Positions 34,455 to 44,600 of a stretch of DNA of 64,000 nt are shown in pieces (position 1 is the first letter of the stretch; the number at the start of each line of letters is the position of its first letter). The stretch is from Desulfonatronum thioautotrophicum (lineage in GTDB: Bacteria; Desulfobacterota; Desulfovibrionia; Desulfovibrionales; Desulfonatronaceae): positions 806,001 to 870,000 of the forward strand of contig NZ_JYNO01000001.1 in the NCBI RefSeq assembly GCF_000934745.1, in the 5' to 3' direction. The translations under genes and the position numbers were made by a program. Under the pieces are notes generated by a model. The model searched no databases and had not been told where the DNA came from. It saw nothing but the letters and a program-made list of their open reading frames with translations.

Positions 34455-36254
34455 ATGTCCAACCGGTTTTCCGGCCGGTTTTCCGGTATCTCGCTGCGGA
34501 CGCGCCTTGCTCTTCGGATCGCCCTGATTGCCGCCGCCATGACCGCCGTTGGCGTGGCTTTCGGATTCTGGTCCGGCACCACCTACCTGACACGCAGCCA
34601 TCAAGCGAGCATCGCATCCCATATGCGTTTGGCCTCGGTGGCCCTGGCCCCTTCGGTACTGTCCATTGACTATCTTGGGCTGCGGCGGCAGCTTGATCTG
34701 GTCATGGAGTACGAGGGGATTGTCGGGGTTCGGGTTCTAGACCAGAACAGCCATGTTCTCATGGAACGCGGCACCATGGACAAAAGCCTCCTTATCGAAC
34801 CCATCATGGCCGGGCAGGCCATTACCGGTTGGATCGAGATCAGTTTTTCCAATCGGCCGGTACAATCCGGAATGATATATATTTTGGGTGTCGGGGTTCT
34901 GTTGTTTATCGGTTTTGTGCCACTATTCATCTATCTTGTTTGGCGAGTCAGCGGCCGGGCACTTCTGGATCTTACCCGGCTGACCGAACAGGTGAAGACG
35001 GATCTTGGTCAGGTGTTGCCGGAATATCCCGGAGAACACCGGGCCGATGAAGTCGGGGTGCTTGCCACAGCTCTGCATCGTCGAGACCAGGCCTTGGCCG
35101 CGAACATCCATGCTTTGGAACAGCACCAGGCCCATCTGGAAGACCTGGTTCAGAAACGGACCGCGGCCCTGCGACGCTCGGAATTGCTCAGCAGGACCAT
35201 TTTGACCAGTATCCCCGATGCCATCGCTCTGGTGGACAAGCCGTCATCTTCGATTCTGGACGTGAACGACGCCTTTGCAGCCTTTTACGGACGGCACCGG
35301 GATGAACTCCTCGGGTTGTCCCTTCGGGACATTGCCCGGGGTGATGGACGGTGGAGCGGGAGTCCTGATAACCATCCCCTGGTGGTCTCCTGGGAAAACG
35401 GTAAGCCCACACCGCTTCAGTCCCAATATTCCACGAGTGCCGGAGAGACCTTGTTTCTGGAGATTACAGCGTGGCCGGTCAACAATGAACTCAATGAACA
35501 TCCACAGATGGTCCTGGTGCAGCAAGACATTACAGAACAATGTCGTCTGGCGAATCTGCGTCAGGACGTGGAGCGGATCGTGCTCCACGACCTCAAGTCC
35601 CCGTTGGTGGGAATCATCGGTCTGGCGGAGTTGTTGTCGCATGATCAGGAACAGGATCCGGAACAGTTGCGAACATTTTCGGAGCATATACTGGAATCAG
35701 GGCGTCGGATGCTGGATATGCTGAACAACTCCATGGATCTGTTCAATATGGAACAGGGCCGCTACGTGTTGCGGCCGGCGGCATTTGATTTGACGGTCAT
35801 GCTCCGGTTACTGGAGAATGAAACCCGGGAGTTATGCCGACAACGGGCTGTGGAACTGATTTTTACCTGGGAGAATGGGCAACTGGACTGGAATCGTTCC
35901 CTGGAAATGTACGCTGAACGACAAAAAATACACTCCATGCTGTTGAATATATTGAATAATGCTTTGGAGGCCGCACCGCTTGGCAGTAAAGTCACGCTGC
36001 GCATCCAGCGCATGGAGGGGACGTGGCTCATGGAGACGCACAACATGGGAGTTGTGCCGGAAGAGATACGTGATCGCTTTTTTGATCGCTACGTGACGGC
36101 AGGCAAGCCGGGTGGAACGGGACTGGGAACCTACAGCGCCATGCTCATCGCCCGGTCGCATGGGGGGCGGATCACCTTCACCACCAGTGCCTCGCAGGGA
36201 ACGCACGTGACGGTGACGATCCCCAGGTGCGAGACGGGTGGTAGCCGGACCTGA
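34455..36254 (+). CDS. PAS-containing membrane histidine kinase
   Basis: A 599-residue two-component sensor. TM1 is at about 19-39, a periplasmic domain at about 40-140 and TM2 at about 141-163. A HAMP-like region and a coiled coil precede a PAS domain (about 245-360). The HisKA box has the phospho-histidine in VLHDLKSPLVG (H378), and the ATPase end has GGTGLGTYSA and HGGRITF. The in-frame TTG at 34440 overlaps the ferritin-like stop; I preferred the ATG at 34455. No response regulator is adjacent. Its pairing with the ferritin-like gene suggests a redox or iron signal (inference). Confidence 0.88.
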   Translation: MSNRFSGRFSGISLRTRLALRIALIAAAMTAVGVAFGFWSGTTYLTRSHQASIASHMRLASVALAPSVLSIDYLGLRRQLDLVMEYEGIVGVRVLDQNSHVLMERGTMDKSLLIEPIMAGQAITGWIEISFSNRPVQSGMIYILGVGVLLFIGFVPLFIYLVWRVSGRALLDLTRLTEQVKTDLGQVLPEYPGEHRADEVGVLATALHRRDQALAANIHALEQHQAHLEDLVQKRTAALRRSELLSRTILTSIPDAIALVDKPSSSILDVNDAFAAFYGRHRDELLGLSLRDIARGDGRWSGSPDNHPLVVSWENGKPTPLQSQYSTSAGETLFLEITAWPVNNELNEHPQMVLVQQDITEQCRLANLRQDVERIVLHDLKSPLVGIIGLAELLSHDQEQDPEQLRTFSEHILESGRRMLDMLNNSMDLFNMEQGRYVLRPAAFDLTVMLRLLENETRELCRQRAVELIFTWENGQLDWNRSLEMYAERQKIHSMLLNILNNALEAAPLGSKVTLRIQRMEGTWLMETHNMGVVPEEIRDRFFDRYVTAGKPGGTGLGTYSAMLIARSHGGRITFTTSASQGTHVTVTIPRCETGGSRT

Positions 36255-36378
36255 TGTTGAAAAAAATCTTATCCGCCAGTCCAATCAAGGCTCTCAAATG
36301 CGACATCGCGGAAATGGGGGTTTTGTCAATCGTCTGGTTCACCATTGTGAAACAGTGCATGTATGAAAGGAGGAAGTG

Positions 36379-36819
36379 ATGAAGAAACGCTGGATTGTTG
36401 TCGCGGACAGCAGCAAGGCTCGAATTTTTACGGCCCCCCAGGGGGGGAATCTGGAAGAGTTGGAAACACTGACCCATCCGGAGAGTCGGCTTCCGGAGCA
36501 GGATATGAGCAGGGATCGTCCCGGGCTGGCCTTGGATGGTGGAGGGCAGGGCCGGCACGGACTTGAGCCGTCGTCGGATCCGAAAAAGCAGGAGGCGGTA
36601 ATTTTTTCCCGGATCGTGGCCGATGTTCTGGACAAGGCCCATGGGCGCCAGGAGTATGATCAGTTGATTCTCTTCGCCGCCCCGGCCTTTCTGGGAATGC
36701 TCCGCGACCAAATGACCAAGGCCGTGGCAGGCACCCTCTTCCTTGAAGTGTCTAAAAACATCTCTGCCCTGTCGGTCCCGGAGATCCAGAAGCATCTGAA
36801 AGCAGAGCTGGATAAATAG
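36379..36819 (+). CDS. Host attachment family protein (baeRF-like)
   Basis: A 146-residue protein of the PF10116 'host attachment' family, related to the aeRF1/Pelota fold. It begins KRWIVVADSSKARIF (a typical first strand and nucleotide-like loop), has a disordered Gly/Pro-rich middle (LALDGGGQGRHGLEP), and ends with YDQLILFAAPAFLGMLR. The family name comes from Agrobacterium; biochemical function is not settled. ATG 36379 has AAGGAGG at 5 bases. Confidence 0.85.
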   Translation: MKKRWIVVADSSKARIFTAPQGGNLEELETLTHPESRLPEQDMSRDRPGLALDGGGQGRHGLEPSSDPKKQEAVIFSRIVADVLDKAHGRQEYDQLILFAAPAFLGMLRDQMTKAVAGTLFLEVSKNISALSVPEIQKHLKAELDK

Positions 36820-36855
36820 ATTGTCTGGAAATTATCGATAGATTGCCAATGGACT

Positions 36856-36897
36856 GTCGGAGCATGGGCCGGACTCAGGCTTGGCTCATGCTCCGAC
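36856..36897. terminator. Hairpin between convergent genes
   Basis: An 11-bp stem GTCGGAGCATG/CATGCTCCGAC with extra inner pairing (GGCC/GGCT) sits between the host-attachment-like gene and the convergent nuclease gene. It has no T-run on either side and may end transcription in both directions with Rho. Confidence 0.55.
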
Positions 36898-36926
36898 GCA
36901 GGTTCCTTCCTGCCCAGAGCTGTTTT

Positions 36927-37592
36927 TCAGTCGGCGTCGGGCCAGGGGGAGCTGGTGCGCGCCGGGGCGAAACCCTGCAGAAAGGCCTGCTCCAGCGAGG
37001 ACAAGGCCACCCGGTTGCGAGGGCTGATCCGATCAGCGTAATGGCTGTCCGGGTGATGAAAACGCTTGCTGCGGCGGTTGCCCACCCAGCCGGTGAGCGG
37101 TTGGGGCAGGGCGAGAATGCGTGGCCAGAATCCCTTGCGGGCCATGATCGCCCGTTTTTGGGCTTCCAGCATGCGCCGCTGGAACTCCCGGTCCTGGTGG
37201 GTGTGTGGATAAAAAAAAGCCAGCCCTTCCTCGACGAGCACTTCATTGACCATGCGTCCGTCCGGCAAAAAGACATATGCCAGAAGGCGGCCATGGCGAT
37301 CCAGTCCCTGACCGTCGCTTTCCAGGCGGACGGGTTGCCCGCCGATGAGGCGGCGCAGATAGTCCCGGGATTCCCGGGCGTAGTACTGATCCGGCTGCCC
37401 ATCCCGCCCCAACTCCGGAGCGTCGATGCCCAGAAGACGTACCTGGCGGCCATCCTCCATGTGAATGGTATCGCCATCCGGTATCCACTGCACTCGAGCT
37501 TCTAAGGCCGATACGGGCATGGCCCATACCAGGCACAGTAGGGCTACGAGCAGAGCCCTTGCTCCAGGGAGAGTCGCGGGAAAAAGCAGCAT
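36927..37592 (-). CDS. Secreted SNase-like thermonuclease
   Basis: A 221-residue exported nuclease. A signal peptide (about 1-29, ending PVSALEA) precedes a staphylococcal nuclease fold with the active-site set DGDTI (residue about 40), VRLLGIDAPE (about 52-61), and DRHGRLLAYVF with R/E. The C-terminus has GNRRSKRFHHPDSHY, resembling the short metal- or DNA-binding motif seen behind other bacterial SNases (missing the usual cysteine). It probably degrades nucleic acid in the periplasm or outside. Confidence 0.88.
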   Translation of the reverse strand: MLLFPATLPGARALLVALLCLVWAMPVSALEARVQWIPDGDTIHMEDGRQVRLLGIDAPELGRDGQPDQYYARESRDYLRRLIGGQPVRLESDGQGLDRHGRLLAYVFLPDGRMVNEVLVEEGLAFFYPHTHQDREFQRRMLEAQKRAIMARKGFWPRILALPQPLTGWVGNRRSKRFHHPDSHYADRISPRNRVALSSLEQAFLQGFAPARTSSPWPDAD

Positions 37593-37625
37593 GGTGGGGG
37601 CCTCCAGGGTTCGTGGCCGCGGTGA

Positions 37626-39392
37626 TCAGCCGTCGTAAAAGGAGCGCAGGACGTTGCTTCGTCCGGGATGGCGAAGCTTGCGCAGAGCCTTGGCCTCGAT
37701 TTGACGAATGCGCTCCCGGGTAACGTTGAACAGCTTGCCCACTTCCTCCAGGGTATGGTCCGAGGGCTCGCCGATGCCAAAGCGCTTGCGAAGCACCTGT
37801 TCTTCACGGGGCGTCAGTTCGGAAAGAATTTCAGCAATTTGCTCGGAAAGTTTGGCATTGACCACTTCCTCGGCCGGGGCCAGGGCTTTCTTGTCCTCGA
37901 TGAAATCCCCCAGGCTGCTGTCTTCTTCCTCGCCAATGGGCGTTTCCAGGGAAATGGGCTCCTTGGCGATCTTGAGCACTTTCTTGACCTTGTCCAGGGG
38001 ATAGTCCATGCGCTCGGCGATTTCCTCGGGCGAGGGGTCGCGGCCCAACTCCTGGACCAGGTAGCGGGAGGTGCGGATCAGTTTGTTGATGGTTTCGATC
38101 ATGTGCACCGGAATCCGTATGGTCCGGGCCTGGTCGGCAATGGCCCGGGTAATGGCCTGGCGGATCCACCACGTGGCGTAGGTGGAGAACTTGTACCCGC
38201 GTTGGTATTCAAACTTGTCCACGGCCTTCATCAGCCCGATGTTGCCCTCCTGGATCAAATCCAGAAATTGGAGGCCGCGGTTGGTGTACTTCTTGGCGAT
38301 GCTGACCACCAGGCGCAGGTTGGAGCGGATCAGCTCCTGTTTGGCCGCCAGAGCCGCGATGTTGCCGCGTTTGGCCCGCCAGAGAACCTCTTCCAGATCA
38401 TGCACGTTGTGGTGGCATTGTTCCCGCAGCCGTTCCAGAATTTCCATTTTTCCCGCGAGCATTTCCTTGAAGGAAAAGAGCTCGTCCATGGTCATGTTCA
38501 GTGCGTCGGCCGCGGCAACCGGACTGATTTCCCGCTTGTCCAACTGCCCGAAAATGTCCTTGATCTCACTTTGGTTCTTGCCCACGGACAGGATGTAGGC
38601 GGTGATGTCCCGCTGGCAGTTGTGCATCTGGCGGACGAAATCCTCCACGGTTTCGATCAGCCGGTCGATGAGGGTCTTTTCCAGCTTGATGTCCCGCAGG
38701 GAGTTGACAATTTCATCCTTGAAGGCAACGATTTCCATCTGCATCCCGTAGACTCGGCGGTCCAGGCGGGCGCATTGGTCCAGCTTCTGATAGACCTTGC
38801 GTTTTTTCTTGAACACGGAGCGGATTTCGTCCAACAAAAACAGCACCCGCTGACGCTGGTTCATCTGGTCCTCGGATGGATCGTCTTCCTCGATGGTCTT
38901 GACCACGTCCTTGAGCTTGATGCGTCCCTGCTTGAGATCCTCACCGATCTTGATCAGCTCTTCAATGACCACCGGGACCTCCACCAGGGCGTAGAGCACC
39001 TCCATTTCCCCGACTTCGATCTTTTTGGCGATGTGCACTTCGCCTTCCCGATCCAACAGGGGAACCGCACCCATTTCGCGCAAGTACATCCGCACCGGGT
39101 CCGAGCCGCGCGGGGCGTAGTCGGCATCTTCCCCTTCGGTGAACTGCACTCCCGTAGTCTCGGAACCGGAGGGTTCCTCGATTTCTTCGGTCAGGACGCC
39201 CTTGGTCACCTTGCCGGCATCAATGATGGTGATGTCCAACTGATCAAAAATATTGATGACTTCTTCAATCTGTTCTGGATTGCTGATTTCCGAAGGCAAC
39301 GCTTTGTTCAGCTCTTCGAAGGTCAGAAAGCCCTTCTTGGTCCCTTCGGCGATCAGCGTCTTGATCTGTTGGATTTCCTTGATATTGCTCAT
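37626..39392 (-). CDS. rpoD: Primary sigma factor RpoD
   Basis: A 588-residue housekeeping sigma-70. It has region 1.1, then region 1.2 ([16 protein letters not shown] near 97-112) and a nonconserved insert. Region 2 ([35 protein letters not shown]), region 3 and region 4 ([26 protein letters not shown]) complete it. Its ATG shares a base with the dnaG stop (TAATG), so it is translationally coupled to dnaG in the macromolecular synthesis operon. Confidence 0.97.
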   Translation of the reverse strand: MSNIKEIQQIKTLIAEGTKKGFLTFEELNKALPSEISNPEQIEEVINIFDQLDITIIDAGKVTKGVLTEEIEEPSGSETTGVQFTEGEDADYAPRGSDPVRMYLREMGAVPLLDREGEVHIAKKIEVGEMEVLYALVEVPVVIEELIKIGEDLKQGRIKLKDVVKTIEEDDPSEDQMNQRQRVLFLLDEIRSVFKKKRKVYQKLDQCARLDRRVYGMQMEIVAFKDEIVNSLRDIKLEKTLIDRLIETVEDFVRQMHNCQRDITAYILSVGKNQSEIKDIFGQLDKREISPVAAADALNMTMDELFSFKEMLAGKMEILERLREQCHHNVHDLEEVLWRAKRGNIAALAAKQELIRSNLRLVVSIAKKYTNRGLQFLDLIQEGNIGLMKAVDKFEYQRGYKFSTYATWWIRQAITRAIADQARTIRIPVHMIETINKLIRTSRYLVQELGRDPSPEEIAERMDYPLDKVKKVLKIAKEPISLETPIGEEEDSSLGDFIEDKKALAPAEEVVNAKLSEQIAEILSELTPREEQVLRKRFGIGEPSDHTLEEVGKLFNVTRERIRQIEAKALRKLRHPGRSNVLRSFYDG

Positions 39393-41131
39393 TATGCCTC
39401 CATGGCGAGATCTTGATAGGCTTGAAGAAGCGCGGACACGCGTTGCGAGTCGCCCCGGCTTTGGGCGTCACGCAACTCCTCCAGCATGACTTGCTGCCGC
39501 TTCTTGAATTGATTTTTCCACAAAAAATCTCGGACCTCCGCCCAGAATGCCGCTCGATCAGCCTGGTCTCGATGCGGGGCTTCCGCCAGAAGCTGGTAGC
39601 ACAGGCCGCGTTCTTGCTCTTCCAGGACGGAATAGTCGTACCCTCCTGCGTCCAAAGGGTCTTCATGCCTGCCGGACGACGCATCCAAGCGGCACAGGTT
39701 GTCCCAGAGCGCCTTGGCAAAGGAGTCCTCCAGCACGGCGTCCAGCCCCGAAGCGGCCAGTTCCGGACGATATTCCGGACAGCTCACGGCAAAGGCGAGC
39801 AGTTGGCGGTCTCGGGCCGTCAAACGGGCCGGCGTGGGGCTTTCGGCGGCAGGACGGGGAGCCTTTGGCGTGGAAGCGGGACGTCCCCGGCGCAGTTCAG
39901 TCTCGGACATGCCCAGTCCGGCGGCAAGCCGGGGAAGGTAGAATCCACGCAGATCATCAGCTGCAACACCATCCAGAAAACGGCGGACCCAGGCGATGAT
40001 TTCCCGAGGGGCGAAAGTCTTGGTGACGGTCCGGACGCAGAATTCCAGCCCGTCACGTCCCGCATCGAGCACGCCGTGCAGGGCGTCCGCTCCCTGGGCG
40101 TGCAGCAAGCTGTCCACGTCCTCGCCATCCGGCAGGGTGGCCACCCGACAGGCCAGGCCCTGGCCGAGAAACATTTCCGCGGCGCGCAATGCGGCTTTTT
40201 GTCCGGCTTGGTCGCCGTCAAAAAGCAGGTCCACCCGGGAACAGAATCCAGCCAGCCGCTTGACCTGCTCCGGGGTCAAGGCCGTACCCAGAACGCCCAC
40301 GGCCGCACTGAAGCCGAATTGGTGCAGGGCGATCACGTCCAGGTAGCCCTCGGTCAACAAGGCCCGTTTTTCGCGGACAATGGTCTTGCGGGCCTGGTGC
40401 AGGCCGTAGAGGTGTTGACCCTTGGTGTAGATCGGCGATTCACTGCTGTTGATATATTTCGGTTCATCACTGTCAATGGCCCGACCGCCGAAGGCGATGA
40501 CCCGCCCGGTCAAATCATGGATGGGAAACATGATCCGGCCACGGAAACGATCATAGATATTGCCGTTGTCGTTGCGCACCAGCAGCCCGCAGGCCACGGC
40601 CTGGTCGCGTTCGAATCCCTGGTTGAGCAGAAAATGCTCCAAACCATGCCAGTCCGCGCGACTCCAGCCGATCTGAAACGTTTTCAGCATCTCCGGACTG
40701 AGGCCGCGACGGTTTAGATACTCCCTGGCCGGTGCTCCACTCGGGGAAGCGAGGTCGTCCTGGAAGTGCTTTGCGGCAAGTTCGGCCATCCGCAAGGAGG
40801 CATCCCGCTCGGCAATTTCCTTGCGCTCCTGGGGGCTGACTGGGCCCATGTCCAGTTCCACCCCGGTTTCCCTGGCCAATTGAACCAGGGTCTGCTTGAA
40901 ATCCAGGCCATTGATGCGGGCGTAGAAATCGAGCACATCCCCGGAGGCCTGGCAGCCAAAGCAATAATAGAATCCCTGGCCCGGATTGACGTGAAAGGAA
41001 GGCTTGGTCTCCTGGTGGAAAGGACACGGCCCGCTCCAGCGTTCTCCATTGGGACGCAATTCCAGATAGCGCTGGGCCAGGGCCACGAAGTCAAGCCGGG
41101 ATTTGATCCGCTGCACAACCGATCTGTCCAT
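39392..41131 (-). CDS. dnaG: DNA primase DnaG
   Basis: A 579-residue primase. The N-terminal zinc finger is [11 protein letters not shown] ... YYCFGC at about 36-60. The RNA polymerase/Toprim core has [11 protein letters not shown] with the metal-binding glutamate and a [10 protein letters not shown] motif. The C-terminal helicase-interaction region carries an internal Pro/Ala-rich linker. It lies between mutS2 and rpoD and overlaps rpoD by one base. Confidence 0.97.
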   Translation of the reverse strand: MDRSVVQRIKSRLDFVALAQRYLELRPNGERWSGPCPFHQETKPSFHVNPGQGFYYCFGCQASGDVLDFYARINGLDFKQTLVQLARETGVELDMGPVSPQERKEIAERDASLRMAELAAKHFQDDLASPSGAPAREYLNRRGLSPEMLKTFQIGWSRADWHGLEHFLLNQGFERDQAVACGLLVRNDNGNIYDRFRGRIMFPIHDLTGRVIAFGGRAIDSDEPKYINSSESPIYTKGQHLYGLHQARKTIVREKRALLTEGYLDVIALHQFGFSAAVGVLGTALTPEQVKRLAGFCSRVDLLFDGDQAGQKAALRAAEMFLGQGLACRVATLPDGEDVDSLLHAQGADALHGVLDAGRDGLEFCVRTVTKTFAPREIIAWVRRFLDGVAADDLRGFYLPRLAAGLGMSETELRRGRPASTPKAPRPAAESPTPARLTARDRQLLAFAVSCPEYRPELAASGLDAVLEDSFAKALWDNLCRLDASSGRHEDPLDAGGYDYSVLEEQERGLCYQLLAEAPHRDQADRAAFWAEVRDFLWKNQFKKRQQVMLEELRDAQSRGDSQRVSALLQAYQDLAMEA

Positions 41132-41138
41132 GGGGCTC

Positions 41139-43553
41139 CTAGCGCAGCGTGGCCACGGTCATCCCGTCGCCGCCCTGGTCTTCGTTGGCGACATCATAGG
41201 CGGTGACCACGGGATGTTCCTTGAGAAACTGGTGGACCTCCCGGCGCAAGGCACCGGTTCCCCGGCCGTGGATAATATCCACCTGTTCCGCGCCGCGCAG
41301 CAGAGCGCGATCCAGAAAAACCGCCAGTTCGCTGAGGGCCTCGTCGGCACGCTTGCCGCGCAGATCCAGTTGCAGGGAAACCGGAGCGGATTGTGTCGGG
41401 CGCGCCGCTGTCCTTGCGGAGGTTTTCGCGGGGCCGGATGTCGTTGGTTCCTGGGCAGCTCCCGGAACAACCTCCTGGTGGGGCAGCCAGAGGGAAACAC
41501 CGCCCAGTTCCACCTTCAAGGCTTGTTTGCGTTCATCCTTTTCCTGGACGGTTCCGGTCTTGTTCCAGGCCGGGTAGCTGATCCGATCCCCGACCTGGTA
41601 GTCTTCCCAGGCCGGGCCGGGGTGGTGGCCCTGAGGTGTGCTGGGCCTGGAATCGGTCTCCAGTTTCTTGCGGGTTGCGGCCAAATCACGCAACGCTTGA
41701 CGGCGGGAGATCTTTTCTTCGCGCAATTTGGTCAGAACGTCCTGGGATTGTTTTCTGATGTCCTGGAGCAGGGCTGACTTGTCCCGGTCGAACTCGGCTC
41801 GCAACTTGGCCTTGCGTCGGCGCAGGTCCGCGCGCAGCTCGGCCAATTCGGCCAGTTCCCGTTCCCGCTCCACGGCCAGGGCATTGAGGCGCTCAATCAA
41901 CCGGGTGGTGTCCGCACCGTCCAGAAGCAGGTACTGCTCGGCCTTGGCCAGGATTGAGCCCGGCAGGCCGTATTCCTTGGCCACTTCCATGGCCTGGCTG
42001 GCGCCCACCTGATCGTAGGCCAGAGAGTACAGAGGCTTGCTGGTTTGGGGGTCGAACAGTACCGAGGCGGAACGGACCCCTTCGCGGGTCAGGGAGTAGG
42101 CCTTCAGCGAGGGGAAGTGCGTGGCGACCGCGGCCCATGCGCCTCGGTCCAACAGCCCGTCCACCACGGCCTGGGCCAGGGCCGCTCCCTGGCTGGGGTC
42201 GGTTCCGGCCCCGAACTCATCCAGAAGAACCAGGCTGTTCGTGTCGATCCGGTCCCAGACGGCGGCCACATGGCTGATCTGGGCGGAGAAGGTGCTCAGC
42301 TGCCCTTCCAGGCTTTGTTCGTCGCCCATGAATACGTGAATGTCCCGCCACAACGGCAGGGTTCCGCCTTCAGCCACGGGTATTGCCAGTCCGGAAAAGA
42401 CCATCACCGCCAAAAGGCCGGCGGTTTTCAGGGCCACGGTCTTGCCACCGGCGTTGCCGCCGCTGATGATCAGGATGCGTTGGTCACCCTTGAGTTGCAG
42501 ATCCAGAGGTTTGGCTTTGTGGCCGGCGAGGAGCAGCAAGGGATGTCGGGCCTGTTTGAGATCCAGTTCGCCGTCCACGGCAACGTCCACGGGCCGGGCG
42601 TCCATGTCTTGGGCCAATTTGGCCGAAGCCAGGAGGAGATCCATGCTCGTCAACCACTGGAAAAGGGGCTGCAGCCGATCCAGCTCCTGGCGGGCCAGGG
42701 AGGTAAGTTCAGCCAGGATGCGGTTCTCGGCCTCTCGCTCATCCTGCTTCAGTTCCTGGAGCTTGTTGTTGACCTCCACCAGAAACATGGGCTCAATGTA
42801 GCAGGTCTCCCCGGTCTGGGAATAATCGTGGATGATCCCGGCCACCTTGCCCTTGAAGTTGCTTTTCAGCGGCAGGACATAGCGATCCGAGGAGATGGTC
42901 ATGAAGTCGTCCTGGAGGTAGTGGCCAATGCCCTGATCCATGACGAAATCTTTGACCCGCCTGGTGCAGTGTTGATGAATCTGGCGGATCTCCTGGCGTA
43001 TGGACCACAGTTCCGGGGAGCTTTCGTCCTTGAGCCGGCCGTCGTCGCCAACACAGCGTTTCAGGGCCGCGGCGGTGCGCTCCGGCCAGGAGAGCGATTC
43101 GGCGTCCAGGCGCAGATCCGGCCAGCGGGGCGCCTCCGCGGTGAGCAGTGTGCCGCGAAGCTCCTTGGCTGCGCCCAGAAACCGGCCCAGGGCCCACAGG
43201 GCGTCCAGGTCCAGAGTTCGGGTCGGGAGTGCGCGGGTGGAGGAGGGACGGTCGGCCGAGGACGGGTCGGGAGGCTGGTGTCCGCCCGGAAAGTCCTTTG
43301 GCATTGCATGGGTGTCGGACTGGACGTAGGCCCACACCCCGCTCAGATCAGGAAAGACCGGACAATCGACGCGTGTTTCGCCCACCCAGGCCAGGGCTTG
43401 GCGCAACCGGGACTGCCGTCGGGCAACGTCCTCATGGCTTGAGGACGGAGCTATCGCGGACGCTGACCGGGCTCCGGATTCAGAACGACAACAGGCAGCC
43501 AGTGCCTCGAGGATTTTGGGAAATTCGAGAAGAAGCAGTGTTCGGGATTCCAT
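41139..43553 (-). CDS. mutS2: Endonuclease MutS2
   Basis: An 804-residue MutS-family protein without the mismatch-recognition N-domain. It has clamp helices, a P-loop ATPase (SGGNAGGKTVALKT at about 370), Walker B (LVLLDEFGAGTDP), a coiled-coil region (about 530-650) and a C-terminal Smr nuclease domain (LDLRGKRADEA, DIIHGRGTGALRREV). MutS2 acts in ribosome rescue and suppresses recombination in other bacteria. It is inserted between yqeY and dnaG in this operon. Confidence 0.95.
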   Translation of the reverse strand: MESRTLLLLEFPKILEALAACCRSESGARSASAIAPSSSHEDVARRQSRLRQALAWVGETRVDCPVFPDLSGVWAYVQSDTHAMPKDFPGGHQPPDPSSADRPSSTRALPTRTLDLDALWALGRFLGAAKELRGTLLTAEAPRWPDLRLDAESLSWPERTAAALKRCVGDDGRLKDESSPELWSIRQEIRQIHQHCTRRVKDFVMDQGIGHYLQDDFMTISSDRYVLPLKSNFKGKVAGIIHDYSQTGETCYIEPMFLVEVNNKLQELKQDEREAENRILAELTSLARQELDRLQPLFQWLTSMDLLLASAKLAQDMDARPVDVAVDGELDLKQARHPLLLLAGHKAKPLDLQLKGDQRILIISGGNAGGKTVALKTAGLLAVMVFSGLAIPVAEGGTLPLWRDIHVFMGDEQSLEGQLSTFSAQISHVAAVWDRIDTNSLVLLDEFGAGTDPSQGAALAQAVVDGLLDRGAWAAVATHFPSLKAYSLTREGVRSASVLFDPQTSKPLYSLAYDQVGASQAMEVAKEYGLPGSILAKAEQYLLLDGADTTRLIERLNALAVERERELAELAELRADLRRRKAKLRAEFDRDKSALLQDIRKQSQDVLTKLREEKISRRQALRDLAATRKKLETDSRPSTPQGHHPGPAWEDYQVGDRISYPAWNKTGTVQEKDERKQALKVELGGVSLWLPHQEVVPGAAQEPTTSGPAKTSARTAARPTQSAPVSLQLDLRGKRADEALSELAVFLDRALLRGAEQVDIIHGRGTGALRREVHQFLKEHPVVTAYDVANEDQGGDGMTVATLR

Positions 43554-43578
43554 CGCAAAATGGAACCGGGCGTGTTTT

Positions 43579-44025
43579 TCAAGAAGAAAGGCGGTTCCGC
43601 ACCAGTTCGCTGACGGCCTTGCCGTCTACCCGCCCCTTGTGGGTGTTCATGATCGCCTGGATGACCCGTCCCATGTCTTTGATGGACGAGGCACCCTGCT
43701 CGGCGATCAGGGTTTCGATCAGAGTTGTCAGCTCTCCCTCGGAAAGGGGCTGAGGCTGGTAGGCGCGCAACAATTGCAGTTCCGCGGCCTCCTTGGCGGC
43801 CAGTTCCTCCCGGCCGGCCTTGGAGTACATGTCAATGGATTCCTGGCGCTGCTTGATCTGCTTGAGAACGAGGTCAAGGACTTCGTCGTCGGTCAGGGGG
43901 CGCTGGATTTCCACGTGACGATTCTTGGCGGCTGTCTTGAGCATGCGCAAGACAGCCACCAAGTCGGTATCCTTGTTTTTGTAGGCGGCAAGGAAATCGC
44001 GTTCAATCCGTTCGAGAAGGCTCAT
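43579..44025 (-). CDS. yqeY: YqeY/GatB-tail domain protein
   Basis: A 148-residue helical protein homologous to the C-terminal tRNA-binding tail of GatB. Signatures are [11 protein letters not shown] at about 30-40, [18 protein letters not shown] and [17 protein letters not shown] at the C-terminus. It commonly sits between rpsU and dnaG, as here. Its ATG overlaps the rpsU stop by 4 bases (ATGA). Precise function unknown. Confidence 0.93.
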   Translation of the reverse strand: MSLLERIERDFLAAYKNKDTDLVAVLRMLKTAAKNRHVEIQRPLTDDEVLDLVLKQIKQRQESIDMYSKAGREELAAKEAAELQLLRAYQPQPLSEGELTTLIETLIAEQGASSIKDMGRVIQAIMNTHKGRVDGKAVSELVRNRLSS

Positions 44026-44225
44026 CGTGAGGAGTTCATTTTTCGGGATTTCTTGACGGCGCGTTTCCGGGCGGCAGCTTCTTTTTTCTTCTTCTGAACG
44101 CTGGGCTTTTCATAGTGCTGCCGCTTTTTCAGTTCAGAGAGAATGCCGGCCTTTTCCACCTGTTTCTTGAATTTACGCAAGGCAAAATCAAAGTGATCAT
44201 TTTCGCTGAGTACAATTCCTGGCAA
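44022..44225 (-). CDS. rpsU: Ribosomal protein S21
   Basis: A 67-residue basic 30S protein. It starts with TTG at 44225 ([20 protein letters not shown]), placed 6-8 bases after a GGGAGGTG Shine-Dalgarno; the in-frame ATG further upstream gives an unrelated leader. It has the S21 core [24 protein letters not shown] and a Lys/Arg-rich tail. It is the first gene of the macromolecular synthesis operon rpsU-yqeY-mutS2-dnaG-rpoD, behind a strong promoter. Confidence 0.95.
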   Translation of the reverse strand: MPGIVLSENDHFDFALRKFKKQVEKAGILSELKKRQHYEKPSVQKKKKEAAARKRAVKKSRKMNSSR

Positions 44226-44292
44226 GTTGTCTTCACCTCCCGGCCTCACGTATGGGGAATGCCCTGTGAGGGAATCTTTCAAAAAGAGTCCG

Positions 44293-44321
44293 ATTATATC
44301 CAAGCAAAGTGGTTCTTGCAA
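44293..44321 (-). promoter_or_regulatory. Near-consensus sigma-70 promoter of the rpsU operon
   Basis: On the minus strand TTGCAA (44321-44316), a 17-base spacer and TATAAT (44298-44293) lie 67 bases before the rpsU TTG start. The -10 is a perfect consensus hexamer and the spacing is optimal. It fits the expected strong growth-linked expression of the operon. Confidence 0.75.
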
Positions 44322-44600
44322 GTTTTTTTTTCGAAAAATCGCCGTCGTCACGTTGAGCCTCCCCTACCGCCAAAAGTGGGTTACGAGAAGCGACGGGAAG
44401 GTCGAGTCACGGCGAGGAAGTACTTTGCAAAATTCCGAAGTGCATGCTAGCTAACCTCACTGGTTCCTTTTTGTGGTTTTCGAGGCTTGCTCGACTCTTT
44501 TCTTGTGCTTTTTTTCTCATGGCTGCATCTGGCAGTGCTGGTATTTTTGAACGGCTTTTGGAAAGGACCATTTTACCCACTCAGCAGGGAGGCAAGGCAC